Assembly: GCA_000727475.1 (NCBI GenBank)
Contig: KL647306.1
Coordinates: forward strand, 1,251,609 to 1,315,608
Origin: Sarcocystis neurona
Lineage: Eukaryota; Apicomplexa; Conoidasida; Eucoccidiorida; Sarcocystidae
Length of the DNA stretch: 64,000 nucleotides
Reading direction: 5' to 3'
The translations under genes were made by a program, and so were the position numbers. The notes beneath the pieces were generated by a model, which searched no databases, was not told the origin of the DNA, and saw nothing but the letters and a program-made list of their open reading frames with translations. This document shows, piece by piece, positions 1 to 12,262 of the stretch; positions within the stretch are counted from its first letter, which is position 1, and each line of letters starts with the position of its first letter.

Positions 1-567
1 GTACACACGTGCACGTATATATGCAGGAGGTCAGGGCAAACAGCACCGGGCGAGGGGAACCCCTGCTGCCTTTTTTGTTGTTGGTGTAGTAGCGGCTGCG
101 GCGGCGCTGGTGCCAGCAGCCTTCGCCAGCGCGGGGTGGCTGCTGCTGTCACAGAGACAACCGCCACGTTGTTGCGCGCGAGCTGCTGCTGCTGCTGCTC
201 GTGGGACGGGCAGCGGCTACGCGGTAGAAGAAATGGCTGTCCACTGCTCTTAAAGGGAGCCGCACTGCGCGCGGCCGTTCTACTGCTGTTCTGCGAGATG
301 CCTCTTTTGACGCTGCTGCTGCCGCGCTTCTGGCTGCTGTTCCTGGTGTCCCTCGTTTCTGTCGCCGCTCTGTGAAGCTTGCTGGTTCCTTCACAGCGTG
401 CTGCGGCCGTATTCTATAGACGGCTGCTGCTCTGGAATAACGCAGCTGCTCCTGACAGCTGCCACTCCTCCTCCCCCTGGCATGTTCCCTGCTGCACGTG
501 CTGCTGCCGGTCCTGCTGCTGTTGTTGCTGCAGGATTCGCTGCTGCTGGTGTGGAGTCGGGGCTTAC
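1..567. other. Intron of TBC gene reaching the window edge
   Basis: This begins on the minus strand with the donor at 567. It is CAG-rich with open frames on both strands, but none continues the TBC fold. Nothing else is seen in it. Confidence 0.5.
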
Positions 568-697
568 CGGACAGAATTCAACAGCAAATCCATGCAGGGC
601 GTTGAGACACCACAGAATACGTCGGGCCATTTCCCTTCCCTCCGCCGTTAACAGCAAATGCAGATCGGTCACTGTCTCCAGCTGGTACACATCTCCC
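568..697 (-). other. Second exon of TBC-domain gene
   Basis: This exon is 130 nt, starting after CTGCTGCAG and ending TGTCCG | GTAAGCC. Its first G completes the Lys codon split by the previous exon, so the junction reads AQLRK-GDVYQLETVTD. It encodes 43 residues, including RRILWCLNALHGFAVEFCP, the mid-TBC helix and FCP turn. It ends in phase 0. The next exon must lie beyond position 1, because nothing on the minus strand in 567-1 resembles the expected continuation. Confidence 0.72.
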
Positions 698-3600
698 CTG
701 CAGCAGCAGCAGCAGCATTCGCAGCCGCAGCAGCGCGAGCAGAGCCGCAGCAACAGGAATGCAGGAGCTGTAAGGCAGCAGCAGAACAGCGCTCGTATAC
801 CCCCTTCCGCTTCTTCCGTCCCAGCAGCGTCGCAGCATGAAAGCCAGCGCTTCCACTACAGAGCAGCAGCAGAGACACCGCTGCAGCCGCGACATTTGAA
901 ACCGACGCGGGAGCGGCACGCGCGGTAGCAGCAGGAGCAGCAGCAGGGGAGTACGGCAGCTACAACACAGTAGCGCAAGCTCAGCAGCCGTAGAGCCAGA
1001 GCCTGGGCAACTGCGTACGACCTGACTCAAAGTCAAGAAACTGAACTTCTTTTGTTGCTGCAGCAGCAAACCTTCTCAGACCACACAAGCACAGGAACGG
1101 CGGAGAGGGGGGACAGTGGGGAAGCGGCGGGGAAGAAATGAATATATATACATGTATATACACATATATGTATTTACAGAGCACATATATATATATATAT
1201 ATATATATATGTGCTCACAGAGTATATATGTGTCTTTACAGAGCAGATGTATGTATTTACAGAGATTTGGGTTGACCGACCGAATATCGACTTCTACGGG
1301 TATGTTGGTGAAGCTGCTGGGTATGTTTCCACGAGTTCGCAGCAGCTGTGCAAAGGCGACAGGAGATTCTTACTTTCTGAGCTGCGCCTTGAGGGCGATA
1401 GGCTTGACATGTTCTTCCATCTCACTGTCGGAGGGAAGCTGGTGAAGGGGAAGGCTGCCATCTGCTGCTGCCGCTGCGGGACAGGGCAAAGGGAGCCGGG
1501 TGGTGAGCCAGTAGCTCGCGGGGGGCTGAGTTCCTGCGGGAGGAATGGCAGCAACAGCGGCAGTGGGCAGCAGCAGCGGCGTGAGCCCCCCCGCCCCGCC
1601 TTCACCGCCTGCTGCGGGGGCAAGCCAAGACGGAGGTGCTGCAGCAGCAGCAGAAGCCGCAGCAGGACGACACGGGCCGGCAGCAGCAGGGCTGGCGCAG
1701 CCAGAAGCAGCTGCAGCGAAACCGGACGACGAATAAGAAGAAGCGGACGGTAGAGCACGTTGCTGCTGCTGCTCCTCCTGTTGCAAAAGAGACAGCTGCT
1801 CTGCGGTCCTTTCACGAGCAGCTCCGGCTGCACAGGGCTGTCGCTCTCGCTTGTCGTTTTTCTGCTGCTGCCGGGCAGAAGGCGAAGCTTTTCCCTTCCC
1901 TCCGTCATCCGGGTGCTGCTCTCCACCGCGCAGGCGTCCTAGAGCCACCGCCAGCCCCCGCTTTTCCTTCCTGCTGCTGCCTGTCTCCCCTCTTGGTTGC
2001 TGCTGCTGCATCCCGCCCCCCCCTCCCCGTCCGCGCCTCTCCCCAGCAGCACCACCGGAGGGGGGACTGCGTGAAGAAGAAGCTGCAGACGGGACACGGC
2101 CACCAGCATCACGCAGAAGACAGGCAGCGGCACGTTGCTGCTGCGGCCCAGCCACAGGCTGCTGCGTCCCAGAAAACCCGGCAGAGTCGAGCACGGTCGA
2201 GCTCCTGGCGCTGGCCGTCGGGATCGGCAGACCTGCAGAAGCACGCGGAGCATGCGCAGCAGAAAAAAATGGAGCAGCAGCCCTGTCGAATGCCTGCTCA
2301 ACATCAGCAGAAGCATCGACAGAAGCAGCAGCAAGCAAAGAAAAAGCGTTCGCAAAGCAGCTTTCTTCATCTGCTGCTTGCTTGTGCTGTCTCTGTGGCC
2401 TGCCGTATTCTTCGCCCCGTTCGCGTTGCTGTTGCTGCAGTTCGTCTACCCCCGCCTCTGCGTGCGTCGCTGCTCTTGGAGCCTCTTGAGCAGTGCTATC
2501 TGGGCGGCTGCTACAACTGACTAGCGGTGCTTCCTGCGTCGTTTCTCTATGTAAACTGCGCAGCAGGGTCGTCGTCGCCTCACCTGAAGACTCCTGCTGC
2601 TGCTCCGACCCCCTGCTACTGAGACTGCCAGAGACAGCGACATCCGTCTCGTTTCTCTCTGCTTCCGCCTTCTCCCCACATTCCCCTCCTCGTTTCTGCT
2701 TGTGCTGCTGCTGGGGTAGTGCATGTTGCTGCTGTCTGTTGGGCAGCCAGTGCTGCTGCTGCTCCTCCTGCGTCCCCTCGTGCGCCTGCCAGCCGTGCGG
2801 CGCTGACGGACTCCTGGGAGACCCGGCGCTCGGGGGTTGAAGTTCGCGTGCTGCTGCTGCACCGTCTTCGCCTCCTGCTGCTGCTGCTCCTGCTGCTGCT
2901 GCTGAGCTGCTCACAGGAGGCCCACCACACGAAGGAGTACAGCTTCGCCATCGCTCCCCTTCGGTACCCCAGCTCCTGCTGCGTTTTCCACCGCTGCTGC
3001 TGTCGCGTCGACTGTTAAAGCTGCGGCTGCTGTACTCTTGCTGCTGCGTCTGCGCGTGCGACGGCTGCCTGCGCTGCCCCTGTGCGGCTACTGCTGCTGC
3101 AAGCGGCAGCTGCTGTGTTGCTGTTGTCGCCGGGCGCATCATCCTGGGCGTCCCGGGACCAGCAGTTGCCCCGCCACTCCGATGGAAGTACACCGGATGC
3201 AGCAGCAGCCGTCGCAGAAAATTCGGCTTCCGCTTTTCTCCTGCTCCTCCTGCTCCTTGAGACCCCCCTGCGTTATACTCCTCTCCTCTTCCTCCTCCTC
3301 CGTCTCCTGCTGCTGTCTCGTCACCCTTCAGTGTCGCCGGCCGCGGCCGCGGCTGCCCACCGCCCAGATCGGCTTCTGCTGCTGCGTCGCCCACCGCCGC
3401 GCTCGTCAGTCGAGAAGCAAAAGAGTCGTTCACCTTCCCTGTTGCTGCCTCCGCTTCGCTGGCAGATGCGGTAAAGTCCTTTTCCCTGTAAGTCTGCGAG
3501 GCGGCGGCGCGGGGGGGCGGGACAGCCGCAGGGGCTTCCCAAGTGCCGGCGCCCGCAGCAGAACGCGAGGAAGACGAGCGCAGAGCAGGCGCAGCACGTG

Positions 3601-6600
3601 CAGCCCCTCGGTTGCCAGACGCAGAAGAAACAAAGCCAAACACGGGCCGAAGGGGGTCGGGAAGCTGTCGCATGTTTGGGCTGCTGCGTCGATCCTTTCT
3701 CTTCCGAGAGACCCGTCCATGAGGCTGCTGCTTCCCGGATGCTCCTGCTGCTGCAGACCGGGCCCCTTCCTCCGTCGGCAACGCAGCGTCCGACTGCAGC
3801 AGCTGCCGCACGTCCGTCGCGCTCCAGAAGGACCACCGGTGATGTTGGGCGTGCAGGTGGGACGCCAGTAGCTGCGTGGGCGTCTGCCGCACTAGCTGCT
3901 GCTGCTGCTCCTCCCGCTGCTGCTGCTCCCGTTGCTGCTGCTGCGCTGCTGCCGCTGCTGAGTCGTGGAAAAAGAAGACGCGACGCGGCATGTGTGCCCC
4001 TCCCTGCGCCTGGCTGCGGGAGAAGCACGTGCCGGCGAGTCCTCCCAGCAATCCGCCTGTCACTCCTCCGCACGTCGAGGGGTGCTGCTGCAGTCTGCCT
4101 TCTTCCTGGTGCCGGTGGTGCTCTTCTTCTGCCAGCTCATCCCCCCCACCCCCTGCTGCAAACTGCCGTCCGCCCTCCTCTTCGTAGATGCCTGCCACCG
4201 ACGTGTCCGACGAAAATGCAGTGTCCTTCGAACTCCCACCCCCTTCCACGCTTTCTCTTCCTCTTCCTTCCTCTATTCCAACGTCTTCTCCATTTGCTCT
4301 TGGTGTTGTGCCTGCTGCTGCACTTCCTTCTGCTGCAACAGCTGGGTTGCTGCTGCTACCTCCTGCCTCATCCTCCTCCTCCGCGTCGTGAAGATCGACG
4401 CGGCTCCGGCGATGGCGACGCGCAGCAGACGGCGCAGCGGTCACGCCGCCGAGACGCGCATCAGGCAGACCTCGCCGAGAAGGTGACACAGCAGCACTGG
4501 CCACAGAATTAGCAGAGACCGAAGAAAAAGCAGCAGCAGAAGAATCGGACGCATGCGGCGCCACACGCCGGTGAGCGGTGCTGCTGCCGCCTCGCCTCCC
4601 GGTGTTGTTGTAGCCGCCGAGAGTGCCCTCGCTGCTGAACCGTCGGCTGCTTGTTGCTGCTGCTGCTGCCCTGCGCGCGGCTGCTGCTGCTCCTCCTCCC
4701 CACCGGCTTCTTAGTCCACCAAATACTCCACCTAGGACGTTCCCTGCTGCGCCTGCTGCGCCAACTCCCCGCTGCGGTTGACCTGCGTCGGGCGGTGGGT
4801 CGTCAGCAGCCGAGCCGTCTGCGTTGTCTGCTGTTGCTTCTGCCTCAGCAGGTGCTTGCGCTGACCGGCTCCCTCCTCGCTGCCCCCCTCCCCCTGCTGG
4901 TGTTGCAAGCAGCAACCCGGCAAAGCGAGGGGAAAGCTGTCTGCTGCTCCCTCCGCTGCTGTTGCTGTTGCCAGTCCCCTCCTTCACAGCTGCAGCAGTG
5001 CCTTTCTTCGGCTGTCGTGCCTCGCCCTGCCGCGTTCCACTCCCGCTGCCAACCTCGGCCGTCTCTCCGTCCTTCTCCTCCTTCTGCGAGTTTCCCGTCT
5101 CGTCTTCTGCAGCCGTCCCTGCAACAGCAGCAGCAGCAGCTCCCTCTGCTGTCCCTGCTCCTGGTGCTCCTCGTGCTTCGTGTGTTGTCTCTGCTGCGCT
5201 GTTACCAGTCGCAGCAGCCTTCCTCGCCCCACCCCACAGCCACTGCCTGCGAGGTGTCTGGTGATCTCCCGCGCCGTTCATGCCTCTTCCGGGCACAGCA
5301 GCAGACGACGTGCTGTACACCGCTGCTGCTGCAGCAGGAAGGATAGGCAACGCTGCTGCTGCTCCTCCTCCTGCTCCTATGACAGTCTCGGCAGGAATAG
5401 AATGAGGCAGCGGAGGCTGCGCCTCCAGCGGTGCTGGGCGAGACTTCTGGCAGCAGCAAAGAGCGAGCGCGCTGCTGCCGTCGGCGGCGCCGCCCTGCTG
5501 CCTCAGTTTCAGGTTCGGGTGCTGCTGCTGCTGCTGTTGCAGCAGTGCCAACGACGGAATGGACAGCGACAGCACAGGAGAGGAAGTCCCAGGAATATCA
5601 AGAAGCGCCAGTCTACCTCCTCCTCCTCCTGCAGCGTTGGCAGCAGTAAAAGGCTTCGTCGAAGAGAAGCAAAGCTGGGAATATAGCCTGTCTCTCGACC
5701 GCTCTCGTGCCTGTCGCATGCGCTCTGCATTTCTCATGTGTCGGCGATGCGTTTCTTCCATATATTCACGAAACTCGTGAACTTCGCGACTGTCATTTCT
5801 GCCAAATAAATCCCCCGCTAGCGCTGCCTGCTCCTCTCTGCTGATACCCGCTTCCTCATCTTCCCACAGTCGCTCTCCTCTCTGTTCGCGCTCCGTTGTT
5901 GCACCTCCTGCCTCCGACAAAGCCGACAGCCCCGGCAGGAAAAACTGCGTGTGACGCGCTGCAGTGCCTGGCTCTGCAACGAGACGGCCCCCCCCCCTTT
6001 CACGCACTCCTCGCACTACGACTGCTGGTGCTGCTGCTGGCTGCTGGACAGCTACTGGCTGCTGGGAAGGGGGGGCAGGTGCTGTGTTCCACGCGGTTGC
6101 TTCACTTTTCGTCGAAGGCGCCGCTGCTTCTCGCGGCTCATCACCGAGAGATATTGGACGCTCGCCCATCCCCACGTCCTGTGGCAGCCCGAGCTTGCAC
6201 GCCCACAAGTCGTTGCTGCTGCTGCTGCTTCCGTCGAGATAGCTGTTGCTGCCGTAACTGCGGAACACACTGTCACGTGGCGGTCCACCGGAAGACACGC
6301 GCTGCGACAGCTCCTGCTGCTGCCTCTTCTCCTCGTCCTGTTGCTGCTGCAGCCGCTGCATCCGCTGCTGCAGCCGCTGCTGAAGGACTTGCTGCTGCTG
6401 GTGCTGCTGCTCCGGGGAGCCCCCCCAGTCGGGCTCCAGCCCCCACCCCGAGTATGAAGCAGGGACCACTACTCTCGCTTTGCCACTTCCTGCTGCTGCC
6501 GCTTTTCCTTCTGCTGCTGACGTAGCGGCACCGACGGGCGGCAGAACGACTGCAGCGCCGTGGTCTCCTCGAACCGTCCCCGTCTGCTGCTGCTGCGCAG

Positions 6601-9600
6601 TCGCCGCGTGCTCCAGTCCCAAAGAAAAAGGAGTTGTCCTGTCCGGCTCCTGCTGCTGCTGTCCACGCCAGGGAAACGTTTCTGCGCTTCTCTCTTCCGT
6701 GGGAGTGTCGGTGCTGCTGCTCGGGTTGCTCACATGCAGAAAGACGCTCCCCTTGTCGGCAGCGCGTCCGCCGTCGACGCACTCCGCAAAGACGCCCCCG
6801 TGCTCGCTGTCCGGCTGCTGCTGCTGCGCACGATTTCCTCCTGTTCCTCGCTCTGTCCCAGGCGCGCCGTGCTGCTCTCCTGCTCCTTTTGCGTTTCCTC
6901 CTTCTTCTCGCGCTGCTGCAAGTTGCCCCGCGGCTGCCGGGTCTGCCGCCGGAAGAACGACAGGATGCCCGGCAGCGGGGGACAAAGCGGCACGAGCAGC
7001 AGCGCCAGGACTTGGCGGCGCAGGAGGCCAGAAGTTCAAGTCATGTCGCAGCGTTTGGCCCAGCGGGTTGCTGCTGTGATGCTGCTGTCTGACCCGACCT
7101 GCTGCTGCTGACAGCAGTCCCCCGGCGAGCATCGTTAGCCAGCCCCCCATCCCGCCGCCGCTGCTCTTCTCTCCGGCATGCGTGGGAAGCGCAAACAGCG
7201 GCGGCTGCTGTGCAGCTGCTGCTCCCGCTACGGGAGACGAGACGGGGCACGACGGCAGCACGACGGGGGTCCCTGGCTTCGGGGAGACGTCGCCGCGTCC
7301 TGCAGCCGCCGCGGGGGACAGCGGAGGCAGCGGAGGACGCGACCCCGCAGCCGAGAGAACGTCGGGCGCCGCTCCTGCGTCTGCCGCGCCGCCATTTGCT
7401 GCTGCAGCTTCGGGAGCTGCGAGGCCTTCGGCAGCAGACAAAACGGAGGAAGAGGTGGACGACGTGACCGCCGGGGCAGACGACGCTCGTGCAGCGGAGG
7501 ACCGGGACGCAGCAGCGTAGTACCGACGCTGCAGCTGCTTCCTTTCCTCCCGGTTGCGCGGGGTATACGAGAACCAGTGCTTCAGCAGGTCCGCCGTCGA
7601 CTCTGTTAAATCGGCGAAGAAATCCTGGCGTTTCTGTGGCGCCAGCTCTCTCTTGTTGTTCTTGCGTTGAAAGATGCCTCGCCTTCCTGTTGCAGCACCT
7701 CCTCCTTCCCGCCTTTGGCGCTGGTCACCGGCGCCGGGGTCCTGCTGCTCTCTGTTTGCCCCACGCGGTCGTCGCACGTTGCTGCTGCCGACCTCTGCGT
7801 CTTCCGCGTTTCCTTCGGCTCCGTCGTCGGCCGGAACTGCTCCGTCCGCTGCAGCAGCAGCCTCCCACTGGCTCTCCGGCCGCCTCGTCGCGGCCCCGGC
7901 ACTTCGCGGACGGCGCTTCTTCTTCTTTTTCTTCCCCGCAGCAGCAGAAGCACCACCACCGCCACCACCTCCCGCAGGAGCAGCAGGAAGAGGAGGACCC
8001 CGCCACGCGGCCAGCGGCGTGTCTGTCTCGAATTCCCACTCATGCAGCCGTGTGAAGCGTCCACTAATATCCTCCTGGAGCCCGAGCATGCCAGCGGAGA
8101 AGGTGGGGCAGGGACCTGCTGCGAGACTTGCAGGAATTTTCTTTCCAAACGTCTGCTGCAGCGCATGCGTGTACAGCTGCGCGTGTTGCTTTTGGAAGGC
8201 CGCTGCGTCGTTTGCTTGCAGCCAGACGGTGTGCTTTAGGCCGTCGGGAATACCCAGGCGTATCGCGTACTTGAGCTCAGAGAAAAGTTGCTGGGTCGTC
8301 AAGGGGGGAGACTGCTGCTGCTGGGGCTGCTGTCCTGCTGCTGCTGCGGCTCCTGCGCTCCCCCCCCCACCTCCGCCTCCTCCTCCTCCGGGCAGCATGC
8401 CGCTGCCGCGTCGACGCGACCGTTTTCCTGCTGCTTCTCCTGGTGGGCCGGCTGCCTTTGCTGATGCGGGCGCAGGGGCCGCGCTGCGGCTGCGGCCAGA
8501 AGGCGTCAGCAGTAGCAGCGGCGGCACAACCGGGGTCGTATTCGCGGCTCCGCGTCCCGGCTCGGCGCTGCGGCCTCGCCGTCCGCTGCTGCTTCCTGTC
8601 GTCGCAGCACCAGCAGCAGGAGGCAACAGAAGTCCCGCAGCGCCACCCCCGGTTGCTGCCGCTGTTGCTGCGGGCGATCGGTACGTCGAAAGACCGCGCG
8701 ACGGGAAGCAGCTCGGACTTGCTGGTGCTTGTGAGCCAGCCCCAGCCGCAACTAACGGCGACGCAGGCGGCACCAGCAGCTGCCGTCCCTGCTGCTGGGC
8801 CACCTCAGCTGCAAGCGCAGTGACGGCCTTCTGCACTTCTTCCGCGTTGTTTTGGTCCACTCCGTCCGTTACGACGAAGCGCAGCAGCGACGGAGGCGGC
8901 GCAGCAGCAGCAGCACCGCTTCTTCTGCCACTTCCAGCAGAAGAGAAGGCAGCGGTAGACGCCGTCCAGAAAGAAGCTGCAGGTCCTCCTGTCGCTCCTG
9001 CTTCGGTCGGCGCACCTCCGGTCAGCAGGTCCCCGGCAGCTGACGGAGGAGTCGCGGCAGAAAGGTTCCCCACATCGCGACCCGCTGCAGCAGCAGCAGC
9101 AGTGCCTCTTCCGCCAGACCTGGCGGCCCCAGGAGGAGAGGGAAAAGGGTTCTTGCGCGCAGCAGTCCCGGCAGACGCACAAACAGCAGCAGCGGCGGGA
9201 GGATCGCCTAGACCGGCACCAGCATTAGTAGGAGAGAATTCGGGAGAAGTGTGAAAAGGTAGCGAAAAGGAAGAAGACGGAGGCGGAGGAGGAGGCGGAG
9301 CAAGACTCGTGGGGAGACCAAAAAGATGATGATCTCGAAGAAACCGCAGCTGCTTGCTCGTCCAGTGGGCTCGGTCGCATGCATCAGCGAAGCGCCAACG
9401 TATAAATTCAGATGCTCTGACCCACGGAGGGGGCTGGTACGCAGGAAATAGGAGCACCTTGTTGTCTGCACCGACAGTTGCAAGCAGCAAGAAAATCTGG
9501 GCAGGCGCTGCAGCGGCCGTTACATCTGTCCCCGTCTGCAGAAGAAAATCTGCTGCTGCTCCTTCGACTCCTCTCGCATCTCTGAAGAACGCCCACGACC

Positions 9601-12262
9601 CTGCCGATGCGTCCCCCGCACCGCCTGGGAGCGCAGGAGCTGCTGCGTCTCTCTTTCCGCCAGCAGCACGATTCAGACCACTGCCAGCAGCAGTCCCATC
9701 CCCCGCCCCAGCGGCAGGACCGCAAGACGGCGCGGCGTACGCAGCAGCAGGTAGGGGCCAAGCGACGGCTGCAGCAGGCGCGGGCGGGCTCGGAGCGTCA
9801 GCGGCGTGAGCAGCAGCACCAGCACCGTCACCCGACGACACGGCAGCGGCAGCAGCAGACGCAGCAGGAGGAGCAGCACAGACGATGGGGGGCGACGAGG
9901 CCGCAGCCCTCGCAAGAGACTCCTGACGATCCGACGGTGGAGAGGGAGACGCATCAAAACTTTTAAACGATGACGACGATATTGACGCCCGCAACGAAGG
10001 CGGCGCTGCAGCTGCAAAGCACTGCTCCTCCCACAGCTGCTGCTCCTCATGCTGCTCCTGCTGCTGTTCTGCCGCAGCAGTGCAGAATAATCCCCCACTC
10101 TTCTGCGAACTAGCAGTCCCGACTACCACGTGGAAACCCGATCCTTCTTCACCCACCCACATATACTCTCCTCCGACAGCTACCGAATGCTCACATTCCT
10201 CTACTTCTGCAGCAGGGATAGGAGAAGCCGCCGCAACAGGACTCACAGCAGCCTTTCGGAAAGCAGCAGCAGCAACAGCAGCTGCCGCAACAGCTGCAGG
10301 ACAGGCAGGATTTGCGGCGGCAACAGCATCAGCCCCAGCAACAGGTGCAGCATCGGCCGCAGCAGCACCAGTGCCCGCCGCGGAAGCAGCATTGCCCGCC
10401 GGGGGAGCAGCAACATCAGTGGCTGCTGCAGCAGCACCCGCCCCAACAGCATCCGCCCCAGCAGCACCGGCTGCAGCAGCACCACTGCCCGCCGCGGCAG
10501 CTGCAGCAGCACTCGCCTCTGCTGCAGCAACAGCGGCAGCAGCATCTGCCACGTCTTCCTGCTCCTCACAGAAAGGTGCGACGGCAACAGGAGGCTGCAT
10601 CCGCCTGCGTCGTCGCTTCGGTCCTTCTCGTTCGCTCCGCTCTCGTTGCGACGCTGCTGCTGCTGTCGCTGGCACTCCTTGAGATGCTGCTTTTCTCCCG
10701 GATCTTGCTGCAGACCTTCCCGCAGCCGATCCTGCTGCTACCAACGCTGGCGCCGCTGCTGCTGCTGCCTCGATCGTCGCTGCTGCTGTTTTGGCCGCGT
10801 CCGCAGACGCTACTGCACACGACGGCGGTGCAGCAGCCGCAGCTGCAGAAGCGCAGCGGCGGCTGGCGTGACCTCCGCAGCTATCATCGAAAAGCGGCGC
10901 TTCACGCTCTCCGAGTTCTGCTGCTGTTTTTTCTGCGAAAGGCGGGGCAGCGGGAGGACAAATGGATTTCGCAGCAACAGATAGAGCGGCAGCAGCAGCG
11001 GGGAGGACCGCGCTCCACCCCGTAGAGTCCTCTCTAGCAGCTGTTCGTGGTGCGCTGCTGCCCGCTCTGCTGCTGCTGCCTACGGTGCTGCTGCCGGTGG
11101 GGCTGCTGCTGTTGCTGCTGCTGTCGCCTCTGCTGCTGCTGCTGGTGCTGCTGCTGTTGCTGCTGTCGCCCTCGCGACTGCTGTTGCTGCTCCCCTCTCG
11201 GTAGAGTCTGCTGTTGCTGCATCTCGACAGGCCTCGCGAGACGTGGGAAGCGCAGCTACCAGCTGCTTCTTCAGCAGGGAGAGCCGGGGGTGCAGCAGCA
11301 GCCACCGGTTCTGCAACAAACGTGTGGCCCCCTGAGACAGCTGCAGTGTCCCTGGCACCAGAAGAAGAGCAAGAAGATGAGGCCGAAGCAGCAAAGAAGA
11401 AAGTAGGACAAGACGTGGAGAGAAACAAAGGGAAGCTAGCTGCCTTCTTCACAACAGCCCCGCGCAAGAAATGCATCTGCGTCCAAGCCTCCGGTGCGAC
11501 GACGGCACGGCGGGAAGCAGGGGTCTGCTGCTGCTGCAGCAGCTGTTTCTCTTCTAAGAAGCGATGACAGACGAGCGCGTCCCGTGTCAACTGCCGTTCC
11601 TGCTCTTTCTGCACTTCCTCTCCCGCGTGCTGCTGAACGTGCACTCGCACATATCGCCTGTGTGGCTGCTGTTGCTGCTGCTGCTCGTGCTGGCCGTCCT
11701 CGGGCTCCTCCTGCTGCTGCCGCTGATGTTGCTGACGGTCTCCTTCCTCCTGCTCCAGCTCCCGCCCTCGCGTTGGTGGCAAATCCACCTGCAGGAACTG
11801 CTGCTGATGCTGGTGGTGCTGTTTTCGTTGACAAGCGTGCGGCTGGGGCAGCTCTTCCTGGTGCTGCAGCAGCCGCTGCTGCGGCCGGTGCTGCTGCTCC
11901 TGCAGCTCGTGGCCGCACTGCTGCTCCTGCTCCTGCCCGGTCACCAGCGCGTGTGCAGTCGCAGAGGAAGAAGAAGCAGCTGCTGCAGACCAACGGGGGG
12001 CGGCGCAGCAGCACGCGCGGGGCGGGGGGGCAGGAGCCATGGGCCCCCACTGCTGCTGCGTCTCTGTTGTGGCCGCGTCCTCCCCTTCCCTCTCCCCTCC
12101 TCTTCTCCTTCGCGTCCCTCTGGCTTCGCCGACAGATGGCAGCCAGCAGCAGCTGCGCGGACCGGCTGCAGCAACAGCCGCACAGCAACACTGCAGCCAG
12201 GCAGCTAACTCTGCTTCTCTACGGACGGGGAAGGTGAAGCCGGCGTGCAAGGAGGACCGCAT
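568..12262 (-). CDS. Giant TBC-domain (Rab-GAP-like) protein, 3' end outside window
   Basis: Two exons are seen, 12262-1374 and 697-568, giving 3673 residues before the gene leaves the window. The TBC signature GIPDGLKHTVW starts at residue 1337, followed by CPTFSAG near 1383. The fold resumes at residues ~3617-3673 with LLTAEGREMARRILW and VEFCP, a layout like TBC1D24-type TBC proteins. TBC proteins usually activate Rab GTPases. The usual Arg is Lys (GLKHTVW), and neither the IxxDxxR nor the YxQ catalytic motif is visible, so activity is doubtful. About 2,200 residues of Ala/Ser/Gln/Gly repeats interrupt the domain, with a charged helical island at ~2158-2195. A beta-propeller-like strand pair (LLATVGADNKVLLFPAY, ~926) lies before it. 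The first ATG after an in-frame stop is used; a pyrimidine tract ending in TAG just inside the frame could instead be a 3' splice site, so the true start is uncertain. An unbroken 10.9-kb frame supports coding strongly; the family is less certain. Confidence 0.75.
698..1373 (-). other. Intron of TBC gene with TA microsatellite
   Basis: This 676-nt intron starts GTAAGA and ends in a CTG run closed by CAG. It contains a TA/CATA microsatellite at about 1138-1222 and several CTG runs. No coding content is supported. Confidence 0.65.
1374..12262 (-). other. Exon of TBC-domain gene
   Basis: This exon is 10,889 nt and ends in phase 2. Its end reads AGA AA | GTAAGAATC, so the TAA that closes the open frame lies inside a near-consensus splice donor. 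Conserved-looking islands are separated by homopolymer runs: residues ~190-290 (basic/charged), ~680-720, ~920-985, 1325-1415, ~1500-1550 and ~2100-2200. The 5' limit is the first ATG of the frame and may be wrong. Confidence 0.72.

Noticed and set aside
7674..9254. 526-codon plus-strand frame
   Set aside because: It is antisense to the TBC exon over its first conserved block; its Ala/Pro/Ser content is the reverse complement of that coding sequence.
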